Part shown: one piece after another, positions 40,454-47,635 of the stretch
Numbering within the stretch: the stretch's first letter is position 1
Layout of the letters: every line of letters begins with the position of its first letter
Assembly: GCF_003063295.1 (NCBI RefSeq)
Contig: NZ_MUXF01000004.1
Span: 42,400 to 106,399 of the forward strand
From: Arcobacter lacus
GTDB taxonomy: Bacteria; Campylobacterota; Campylobacteria; Campylobacterales; Arcobacteraceae
Direction of reading: 5' to 3'
DNA: 64,000 nt
Notes under the pieces: model-generated
Database searches by the model: none
What the model was told of the DNA's origin: nothing
What the model saw: the letters and a program-made list of their open reading frames with translations, nothing else
Translations under genes and position numbers: made by a program

Positions 40454-41516
40454 TTGCTTCTTCTACTTTTGTTCTACCTTCATCCCATGTTGTATTTGTA
40501 GATATTATAGGTAAAATATTTATTGGATTTATTTTTGCATCAGCAATGCCTAATGATAAACCTATTCCAAAACCAGCCATTATTACAGATATATCATCAT
40601 CTGTATTATTTTCTCCATAATAATGACACATAAGATTTGGTATTGTTGCAGAAGAAGTATTTGCATACTCATTTAATGAAAATGGTACTTTTGATATATC
40701 TGCTTTTATTTTCTTTATAATTATTTCCAGCATAGATTTATTAGCTTGATGTAATAAAACGGCGTCATAATCTTCAATTTTTCTATCAAAAGACTGAAAA
40801 AATGATTTAAATAATTTTGGTACTTGAGATATACTAAAAGTAAAAATAGAAATACCATCCATATGAATAGATGGATCGAAAGAAGGATTTCCAATGTGAG
40901 CATACCTTAGTCCAGTAGTTGCACCTAGCGCTTTGAATCCATTTCCTATTGTTCTTAAATCAAATTTAAAACCATCTGCCATTTCATCATATTCAACTAT
41001 TGTAGCACTACCACAATCCCCAAAAAGCAAATCATTCAATGACACAGTAGGACTAACTCCATCTGAAGTATCTCCGACAAGTAACAATATTTTTTTCATA
41101 TATCCAGATTGAAGACTACTTGCTGCCATATGTAACCCATAAACATATCCTGAGCAACCAAGATTAACATCATAAGCCATACAATTTTCAGATAGTCCAA
41201 GCCTATATTGTAGTAAACAAGCCGTTGCAGGAGCTGGATAATCAGGTGTTTGTGATATAAAAATCAAACCATCTATACTTTCTTTATCAATACCTTTTTT
41301 TTTAAAAATTTCTTCGGCAGCCTCATAGCATAAATCAGAAGTAATGGTTCTTCTATCCTTACTATAAAACTTTTGTGATACTCCAACATCTTTTACAAAC
41401 CTATCTACAACATCTTTTTCTAGATATTGATAAAAATCTTCAGCTGTTAACTTATCACTAGGCACAGCGCATGCAACAGCCGATATTTTTACATTTTTTA
41501 TATGATCTATAGCCAT
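40434..41516 (-). CDS. KAS III (FabH)-type 3-oxoacyl-ACP synthase, copy 2
   Basis: A 360-residue FabH-like enzyme with the full triad: C121 in VNLGCSGYVYGL, H256 in LLHQANKSM and N286 in YANTSSATIP. HQANK is very close to the FabH consensus HQANxR. It follows ACP-2 by 1 base, so the two very likely form a working pair. It differs substantially from copy 1, including the region between the Cys and His. Confidence 0.87.
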   Translation of the reverse strand: MAIDHIKNVKISAVACAVPSDKLTAEDFYQYLEKDVVDRFVKDVGVSQKFYSKDRRTITSDLCYEAAEEIFKKKGIDKESIDGLIFISQTPDYPAPATACLLQYRLGLSENCMAYDVNLGCSGYVYGLHMAASSLQSGYMKKILLLVGDTSDGVSPTVSLNDLLFGDCGSATIVEYDEMADGFKFDLRTIGNGFKALGATTGLRYAHIGNPSFDPSIHMDGISIFTFSISQVPKLFKSFFQSFDRKIEDYDAVLLHQANKSMLEIIIKKIKADISKVPFSLNEYANTSSATIPNLMCHYYGENNTDDDISVIMAGFGIGLSLGIADAKINPINILPIISTNTTWDEGRTKVEEANDKFKE

Positions 41517-41517
41517 A

Positions 41518-41736
41518 TTATTCCATTGAATTTAAAATATCATTAACCGTTTTAAATCTTTGAATATCTGAAGGATTAGCAATTTTATTAAACTCTTCAT
41601 CCATCATTACAACATAAGAAATAGCTGCTAAAGAATCCCATTCTTCTAAATCTTCTAATACCGTTTCTGGACCAAATTCACCAATTTCTAATTCAAATAA
41701 TTCTGCTAAGAGTTCCATTTTTCTATCTAATTCCAT
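41518..41736 (-). CDS. Acyl carrier protein, ACP-2 of the island
   Basis: A 72-residue acidic carrier protein with EEWDSLAAISYVVMMDEEF; S35 is the expected phosphopantetheine site. The WDS-type context is seen in carriers from glycan loci, distinct from the usual LGADSLD of fatty-acid AcpP. AGGAG lies 8 bases before the ATG. It is the first gene after a 125-base gap that holds a good extended -10, so it probably starts the second transcript of the island. Confidence 0.85.
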   Translation of the reverse strand: MELDRKMELLAELFELEIGEFGPETVLEDLEEWDSLAAISYVVMMDEEFNKIANPSDIQRFKTVNDILNSME

Positions 41737-41771
41737 CAGTCTTTCTCCTATATATTGTGTATTCTGAGTAG

Positions 41772-41780
41772 ATTATATCA
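41772..41780 (-). promoter_or_regulatory. Internal extended -10 promoter upstream of ACP-2
   Basis: On the minus strand the element reads TGATATAAT, a perfect extended -10. It gives a start site near 41765 and a leader of about 29 bases ending in AGGAG before the ACP-2 ATG. It lies in the only sizeable gap of the sixteen-gene run. Confidence 0.6.
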
Positions 41781-41861
41781 TTTTTTTAAATTAAATTATA
41801 CTTTATTAAAATTTTTATTTTTTAGATTTAGGATTACAAGTATATTAATATTACTAAAAAA

Positions 41862-43199
41862 TTACTTTCTTCTTATTTTTTTAAATCTATCTGTAAAATT
41901 TGTTTTATCTACAATATTAACTTTTGTAGGTACTTTGTAATTATCAAGTTTATCTTTACAAAATTGCCTAATTAAAATTTTTATATTTGATATTTCATTT
42001 TTACAAACTACATCACAAACAACAGTTTCTCCTATAATTATATTTTTCTCACCATAAACCATACAATCTTCAATCTCTTTCATAGATAAAATAATAGATT
42101 CAACTTCACTTGGTAAAACTTTTTGTCCACCTACATTTATAACTTCTTTATTTCTTCCAATTATTTTTATGTAACCATCATCTAAAGTTTCTACTAAATC
42201 ACCAGTCTTAAACCAACCATCTTTAGTAAAACTATCCATTGATGAGTTTAAATAACCTAAAATTTGAGTTTTACTTTTTAGCCAAAGTTCATTTTCTACT
42301 ATTTTATACTCTAAATCTAAATCTTCTATTTTCATAAAAGTTGAGTTTGAAGCTTTTGATTTTGTATTTGCAATTCCTGTTTCACTTGTACCAAATGTTT
42401 GTAAAAATTTAATTTTTGGAAAAACATTTTTTAATCTACTAAGTAAACTATCAGGCATTGTCTCGGTACCATAGGTAATCATTTTTAAACTACTTAAATC
42501 ATACTTTTTATAAGAATTATTCATTAAAATAAGATTTAAAAAAGTTGGACTAGAGGGTAAAACTGTAATTTTATAATCTTGAATTAATTTACAAATATCA
42601 TCAGGATTTCTATTTTCTGGAATTATCATAGTAGAACCAATTGAAAGAATATTTAATAAAGTATTTAATCCTCCAATATGATCAAACATTAGGAATACAA
42701 TCATATTAAGAGATTTCTCTTTTTTATTTTTGTAAGAGTTTAATAAGATATCAAAGTCATGTATCATAGCTTTTGGCTTAGCTGTACTTCCACTTGAAAA
42801 TAATATAAGTCCCGAACTGTTTTTTTCTTGAAGATCTTTTATAATCTGATGCTTTTCTTTTGGAATATTATTTTCAACAACATATTTTTCATCAACAATT
42901 CTTATTATCTTATCACAAAAAGACTCTTCAATTTTATCTTTTATCTCATTTTCTGCTACAGATGTAATTGGTACAATAATATTTCTATTTTTAGATAAAG
43001 CAAAAAGTACTGCTATGGATTCAAAAGAATAATCTCCAATTATTGCTACAACTTCATTTTTAGCAACATTTGAGATTATCTCTTTTTCTATTTTTTTAAT
43101 TTGTAAAAAAAGTTGCAAATATGTATAACTTCTATTTTTATAGTTTATAGCTATTTTATTTCCAAATCTTTTAAAATTATCAAAAATCCAATTTATCAA
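41862..43199 (-). CDS. Carboxylic acid-type adenylate-forming ligase
   Basis: A 445-residue ANL-superfamily enzyme: FSSGSTAKPKAM (134-145), MFDHIGGLNT (171-180), TFGTSETG, FKTGDLVETLDDGYIKIIGRNKE and GGQKVLPSEVE. The HIGG segment is typical of acyl- or aryl-acid ligases and there is no amino-group Asp as in the other island ligase, so a plain or hydroxylated carboxylic acid is the likely substrate (inference). The end is lysine-rich (FKKIRRK). Its ATG overlaps SDR-3, and ACP-3 lies one gene upstream. Confidence 0.82.
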   Translation of the reverse strand: MINWIFDNFKRFGNKIAINYKNRSYTYLQLFLQIKKIEKEIISNVAKNEVVAIIGDYSFESIAVLFALSKNRNIIVPITSVAENEIKDKIEESFCDKIIRIVDEKYVVENNIPKEKHQIIKDLQEKNSSGLILFSSGSTAKPKAMIHDFDILLNSYKNKKEKSLNMIVFLMFDHIGGLNTLLNILSIGSTMIIPENRNPDDICKLIQDYKITVLPSSPTFLNLILMNNSYKKYDLSSLKMITYGTETMPDSLLSRLKNVFPKIKFLQTFGTSETGIANTKSKASNSTFMKIEDLDLEYKIVENELWLKSKTQILGYLNSSMDSFTKDGWFKTGDLVETLDDGYIKIIGRNKEVINVGGQKVLPSEVESIILSMKEIEDCMVYGEKNIIIGETVVCDVVCKNEISNIKILIRQFCKDKLDNYKVPTKVNIVDKTNFTDRFKKIRRK

Positions 43200-43897
43200 T
43201 TATTTACTCCGCCTAAATATATTATTTGCCCCGTTATAAAATCACTTTTTTCATCACAAAAAAATTCAATAGCATTTATTATATCTTCAAAAGTTCCAAA
43301 CCTTTTTATAGCTTGTTTATTTAAAAGCTCTGCTATTTTTTCTTTTGGAATAGCCTTTATTAAATCTGTTTGTATTGGTGTTGGACCTATTGCATTTACA
43401 GTAATTCCATATGAAGCAACTTCTTTAGCTATAGTTTGAGTAAAGTTTTCAATAGCAGCTTTACTTGCAGCATAAATTGCTTCACCTTCTAGTCTCAAAG
43501 GTTTTGCAACTGTTGTATAGTTTACTATTCTTCCAAATTTTTGTTTCATCATTACTTTTGAAACTTCTCTTGTAAAAAGAAAAGTACCAAAAAAATTTGT
43601 AGCAAAAATATTTTGTACACTTTGATATGATGTTGTTATAAAATGATTCATAGAAGCAATTCCAGCATTATTTAACAGAATATCAATTTTCCCGAACTCT
43701 TTTTTTATGCTTCTAATCATCTCAACAATAGCTTTTTCATCACAAACATCTAAATCAAAATGTCTATAGTTTTTATCATTAATTGAACTTTTTGTTCTAC
43801 TACAACCAATTACAATATAGTTTTTTAATAAATAATATTGAACTAAAAATTTACCTATACCTTTACTTGTACCAGTTATAACTACAACTTTATTCAT
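43196..43897 (-). CDS. Short-chain dehydrogenase/reductase, SDR-3 of the island
   Basis: A 233-residue SDR: cofactor motif GTSKGIG, NNAGIAS and the YAASKAA catalytic pair, ending FITGQIIYLGG like FabG. It is less similar to SDR-1 and SDR-2 than those are to each other. It is tightly packed between ACP-3 (1-base gap) and the carboxylate ligase (4-base overlap). 3-oxoacyl-ACP or sugar reduction are both possible. Confidence 0.8.
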   Translation of the reverse strand: MNKVVVITGTSKGIGKFLVQYYLLKNYIVIGCSRTKSSINDKNYRHFDLDVCDEKAIVEMIRSIKKEFGKIDILLNNAGIASMNHFITTSYQSVQNIFATNFFGTFLFTREVSKVMMKQKFGRIVNYTTVAKPLRLEGEAIYAASKAAIENFTQTIAKEVASYGITVNAIGPTPIQTDLIKAIPKEKIAELLNKQAIKRFGTFEDIINAIEFFCDEKSDFITGQIIYLGGVNN

Positions 43898-43898
43898 A

Positions 43899-44192
43899 TC
43901 ATTCTTCTAAAAGATTTTGAATGTATTTTGCTAAAGTCTCTACATCTCTAAAAGGTGAAGTTCTTTGGCTCATCGCTTTCTCATCTGCTAATACTATATT
44001 TTTTGAAAATTTATCTGATATTTTTTCTTCAATATCTGTTATTAAATAAACCAAACCTATACTGTCTAAAACACTTTTTTCACCATAAAGTCTTGTTTGT
44101 GCTGTACAATTCTTTAATTCACTACTTCCTAACGATTGATTATATTCTTTTAAAGATTCTATTATTATATTCTCAATTTTTTCTAAACTCAT
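43899..44192 (-). CDS. Acyl carrier-like protein, ACP-3 of the island
   Basis: A 97-residue protein, longer than usual, with the carrier-protein helix VLDSIGLVYLITDIEEKI; S44 is the expected phosphopantetheine site. The loop after helix II is extended (about residues 62-80). It resembles ACP-1 around the DS motif (LITDIEEK against LVTDIEEK). Its stop is next to SDR-3 and its ATG overlaps the upstream fusion gene by 4 bases. Confidence 0.78.
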   Translation of the reverse strand: MSLEKIENIIIESLKEYNQSLGSSELKNCTAQTRLYGEKSVLDSIGLVYLITDIEEKISDKFSKNIVLADEKAMSQRTSPFRDVETLAKYIQNLLEE

Positions 44193-45565
44193 ATTGTTTC
44201 CTTATTTTTAATAAAAATATAGTTTTTAGTTCCATCTATTTTATAACCTAATAAAGTATTTAGCTTTATGGCTTCTAAATTTTTATCATCAACCCAAGCA
44301 GAATAGATATTTCCATCCTTTGGAGAAGTTGAAGCCAACATATAACCTATTAATCCTGGTCTATGATTAGGATGAACACAAGATAATCTAAAGTAATAAT
44401 TTTTATGTCTTTTTTCATAAATTGATACTCCTGCTAACTTATTATCAACTTTTATAATAAAAACTTCTTTTTTTAAAATTAACTCAATAAGTTCATCATT
44501 ACTTGGAATATAATCACCTAAAGGATCAAAAGTTTCATTAATTAATGTTGATATATCTTCCATATCTTCTATATTTGCTATTTTTACTATATCAAAATTT
44601 TTATTTTTCTTGTCTGTTCTATATCTTGAATAAATTTTATAAGGTTTAAATCCAATTTTTGTATAAATACCTTCATCTATTTCTCTACATGAAATTATTT
44701 CAATAATAACAGGTTGTTTATATAAACCAAAAAAATCATTTAAATTATTTAAATTTTTATAATCATTTACAAAGTAATAAAACTTGTAAAAACCAGAATA
44801 CTTCTTCATTATAAAAATACTATCATTTCTGACAAAAAAATTAGAATTATCTAGAATGTTCAAAAAATCATTATAATTTAAAAATAAATTTGTATATTTT
44901 GGTCTACTTTTAAAAATTTGAATAGCTTTTTCTCTTGCTTTTAATTTATCTTCCAAAATAAAACTATGATAGTGTCCAGCATATACAGTTATAGTATTTT
45001 CAAGTGATTTAAAAAAAGATATAGTTATTTGTTCATATTCTTTTCTGCTAGTTCCAACTCCTTTTGTATCAGTCTCGCAACATTCAAAAAGAGAATCACC
45101 ACTAAACAAACAATTATTTACTAATATACAAGAACTTCCTTTTGTATGACCTGGTGTATGGGTAAATAAAAAATCATATCCTTCCCAACTTAACTCATAA
45201 AAATCTTCATATGTAATATCTGCTTCTTTAACTACAAATTCTTTGATGGGAGAACTAATAGTCTTATTCATAAAATCCAATATGATATTAGAAAATTTTG
45301 ATAAATTTTTTGATGCGAACTGTATATGTTCACTCGCAAATTTCTGTGCAATCACTTTAGCCTTATATGTATCTCTTAATTTATCAACTGCCATTATATG
45401 ATCAAAATGCTCATGAGTTAAAAGAATATAATCTAAACTACACTCACCAATAGTATGAACAATTTCTTCATAGTCATTAGGATCAATAACTACTACTCTA
45501 TTATCAACTTTAAGAATATAGCTATTTATACCTATTTCATTATTATTACAAACTATAAGTTCCAA
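44189..45565 (-). CDS. Metallo-beta-lactamase-fold hydrolase fused to a GNAT-like domain
   Basis: A 458-residue fusion. Residues 1 to about 210 are a glyoxalase II-like metallo-beta-lactamase domain with metal ligands THEHFDH (H51, H53, D55, H56), TPGHTKGS, SGDSLF and YAGHYHS. Residues from about 225 to 458 match the free-standing 271-residue protein at 34252-35067 and end in a GNAT-like region (FRLSCVHPNHRPGLIGYML). MBL hydrolases of this type often cleave thioesters, so the protein could take an acyl group from ACP and pass it on (inference). It precedes ACP-3 with a 4-base overlap. Confidence 0.75.
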   Translation of the reverse strand: MELIVCNNNEIGINSYILKVDNRVVVIDPNDYEEIVHTIGECSLDYILLTHEHFDHIMAVDKLRDTYKAKVIAQKFASEHIQFASKNLSKFSNIILDFMNKTISSPIKEFVVKEADITYEDFYELSWEGYDFLFTHTPGHTKGSSCILVNNCLFSGDSLFECCETDTKGVGTSRKEYEQITISFFKSLENTITVYAGHYHSFILEDKLKAREKAIQIFKSRPKYTNLFLNYNDFLNILDNSNFFVRNDSIFIMKKYSGFYKFYYFVNDYKNLNNLNDFFGLYKQPVIIEIISCREIDEGIYTKIGFKPYKIYSRYRTDKKNKNFDIVKIANIEDMEDISTLINETFDPLGDYIPSNDELIELILKKEVFIIKVDNKLAGVSIYEKRHKNYYFRLSCVHPNHRPGLIGYMLASTSPKDGNIYSAWVDDKNLEAIKLNTLLGYKIDGTKNYIFIKNKETI

Positions 45566-45574
45566 TTTTACCCT

Positions 45575-46621
45575 TTATTTGAAATGAGTCCATTCTAATA
45601 CAGTCCCTTCTTGTATATCTTTTTCTAGCTTCATTCCTATAACTTTATCTTTGTCAAAAGGAGATATTCCATATCCTGGTCTTAACATATCTAAATATTC
45701 TTTTTTTATTATATCTCCAGCTTTTAAATTTCTATTTATATGGAGAGACCTAGTTGCCCAATATTTATCTAATTCTTCACATAAATTTAAAGTCTTTCTT
45801 TGTGTTCCAAATGCTATTTCTAAATCTCTAATTCCATTTACAAGATTCTTCATATCTGTTGGATCCATACTAAACCAATGATCAGGACCCTCAAGATTTT
45901 TGTCAATCGTAAAATGTTTTTCTATTATTTTGGCACCAAAACACACAGCACCTAAAGACGCTGTAATTCCTAAAGAATGGTCAGAAAACCCAATAACAGA
46001 TTCTGGATACATTTGTTTTAATGTTTTTATCACATTTAAATTCATATTTTCCATTTTTGATGGATAGTTTGCTATGCAGTGAAGCAAACATAAATCCGTA
46101 GTTCCACTTTTATACAATAAATCAATGGCCATATCCATTTCTGAAAGTGTACATTTTCCAGTAGATAAAAATACTGGTTTTTTTGTAGCCCCAATGACTT
46201 CTAGCATATCTACATAATTTACATCAGAAGATGCTATTTTATATATTGGATTATCAAGTTCTTCTAAAAAAGATACAACCTCAACACTAAATGGCGTAGA
46301 AAAACAAATTAAACCTTTTGATTTTGCATAATCAAATATCTCTTTATGAAGTTCTCTCTTTAGAGTAACACTATCAAATAAATCTTTTAGTGTTTGAGTT
46401 ACTTCAGATCCAGTTTTTCCAACAGTCACAATTACATCTTTATGTGATAATAACTCTTCGGTAGTATAAGTCTGAAATTTGACTGCATCAACTCCACATA
46501 AAACAGCAGCATCTATGCTTTTTTTAGCAAGTTCTAAATCACCATTATGATTTGCTCCTACCTCAGCGATTATAAAAGTTGGGCTATCATTTGATATTAT
46601 TTTATTTACAATTTTTATCAT
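45575..46621 (-). CDS. pseI: Nonulosonic acid synthase, PseI/NeuB family
   Basis: This family condenses a six-carbon 2,4-diamino (or N-acetyl) sugar with phosphoenolpyruvate to form a nine-carbon nonulosonate. The 348-residue protein has the TIM-barrel motifs FIIAEVGANHNGD, DAVKFQTYT, FSTPFS, and GPDHWFSMDP, then a C-terminal SAF domain (ATRSLHINRNLKAG to RPGYGISPFD). The GPDH form resembles NeuB/LegI while the RPGYG and terminal Trp resemble PseI, so the substrate is uncertain. Context with pseB/C/F favours the pseudaminic branch. It follows the PseG-like gene by 5 bases. Confidence 0.85.
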   Translation of the reverse strand: MIKIVNKIISNDSPTFIIAEVGANHNGDLELAKKSIDAAVLCGVDAVKFQTYTTEELLSHKDVIVTVGKTGSEVTQTLKDLFDSVTLKRELHKEIFDYAKSKGLICFSTPFSVEVVSFLEELDNPIYKIASSDVNYVDMLEVIGATKKPVFLSTGKCTLSEMDMAIDLLYKSGTTDLCLLHCIANYPSKMENMNLNVIKTLKQMYPESVIGFSDHSLGITASLGAVCFGAKIIEKHFTIDKNLEGPDHWFSMDPTDMKNLVNGIRDLEIAFGTQRKTLNLCEELDKYWATRSLHINRNLKAGDIIKKEYLDMLRPGYGISPFDKDKVIGMKLEKDIQEGTVLEWTHFK

Positions 46622-46626
46622 ATTAT

Positions 46627-47580
46627 TTATTCCTCAAGTGAATCAATTACATTTTTGATGTTTTTTAAAGAGTTTCCATTTATTATTTGATACGCATTTT
46701 GACAAATTAAATTTACTTTATCCATATTTAAATTTAATAAATTTTCATAGGCTTCTTCAATACTTCCCAAATCAGTAATCATATTTTTTCCTCCAAAACT
46801 TTTTACATTATACTCTAAATAACTCCATCTTACAGCACTAGCAGGAATACCTAAACACATAGCTTCATAAGTAGTCATACCACCAAGAGTAACAAGAATA
46901 TCACTTTTTAGTAATAATTCAATCATATTCATTGGACTATCTATATAATTTATATTATTCTTTTTTATATTCTTTATATTTTCTTTTCTACTATTTTCCA
47001 TAGCTGGTCCCAGTACTATATTGTAATTATATTTAGAATCATTTATTCTTTTTGCAAAATATTCAGAAAAAAATGCAGGATCAGCCCCACCAAAACATAT
47101 TAAAACATTTTTTATGGATGTCTTCGGAATTAAAATATTTTTTCTATATTTTAGAATATCACTTCCAACAATATAATATTGAAATCCTCGATAAATTCTA
47201 AATTTATTATTAGTGATTTCATAGTCAAAATTATCAGTTACAAACAAAATATCAGGTTCAAAACCAAATTCTAAACCATTAAAATGTAGAATATATTTTA
47301 TCCCTATGTCTTTTAATATATTGCTCCAATCTTTATTAGGATTTACTAAATCACTTATATAAATGCTACATTGATTTTTTCGAATTATATTAATTGATTC
47401 ATTTAAATTATTAGAATGAAAAATATTTTTATACTGATATCTCTTAAAAAGTTCATTATCACACTCAAAAATACCAATAACATCTTCTTTTGATTTTGAT
47501 AAATACTTTACCAATTCAAATGATCGAGAAAGATTGCCTATTCCAATCTGACTATTGCCTTTTGCATGTACTACTATCAT
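46627..47580 (-). CDS. PseG-like UDP-sugar hydrolase lacking the usual catalytic histidine
   Basis: A 317-residue GT-B-like protein. PseG releases UDP from the 2,4-diacetamido sugar before condensation by PseI. The fold is visible: N-terminal HAKGNSQIGIGNLSRS, VLICFGGADPAFFS, and LLLKSDILVTLGGMTTYEAMCLG. The glycine loop, usually GxGHxxR in PseG, reads GIGNLSR here, with N16 in place of histidine. The activity may therefore be altered. It is the first gene of the minus-strand run; a TATAAT lies only 6 bases before the ATG and there is no ribosome site. Confidence 0.75.
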   Translation of the reverse strand: MIVVHAKGNSQIGIGNLSRSFELVKYLSKSKEDVIGIFECDNELFKRYQYKNIFHSNNLNESINIIRKNQCSIYISDLVNPNKDWSNILKDIGIKYILHFNGLEFGFEPDILFVTDNFDYEITNNKFRIYRGFQYYIVGSDILKYRKNILIPKTSIKNVLICFGGADPAFFSEYFAKRINDSKYNYNIVLGPAMENSRKENIKNIKKNNINYIDSPMNMIELLLKSDILVTLGGMTTYEAMCLGIPASAVRWSYLEYNVKSFGGKNMITDLGSIEEAYENLLNLNMDKVNLICQNAYQIINGNSLKNIKNVIDSLEE

Positions 47581-47586
47581 AGGTAA

Positions 47587-47592
47587 ATTATA
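47587..47592 (-). promoter_or_regulatory. -10 element of the pseG-like gene, very close to the start codon
   Basis: The minus strand reads TATAAT here, six bases before the ATG at 47580. Transcription from it would begin at or next to the ATG, giving a leaderless mRNA. No purine-rich ribosome site is present in the short gap. Confidence 0.45.
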
Positions 47593-47593
47593 C

Positions 47594-47599
47594 TATAAT
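47594..47599 (+). promoter_or_regulatory. -10 element of the Maf-type glycosyltransferase gene
   Basis: The plus strand reads TATAAT here, giving a start near 47606 and a leader of about 30 bases with AGGGG before the ATG at 47636. It is one base from the opposite-strand -10 of the pseG-like gene, so the two promoters cannot both be occupied. Confidence 0.5.
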
Positions 47600-47635
47600 A
47601 ATTAAAAAATTAAATAAACTAGGGGTTTAAAAAAG

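Noticed and set aside
36599..43199. A nonribosomal peptide or polyketide megasynthase
   Set aside because: Ligases, carriers and condensing enzymes are all separate short genes. There is no condensation, thioesterase or multidomain module, so a type II-like discrete system fits better.
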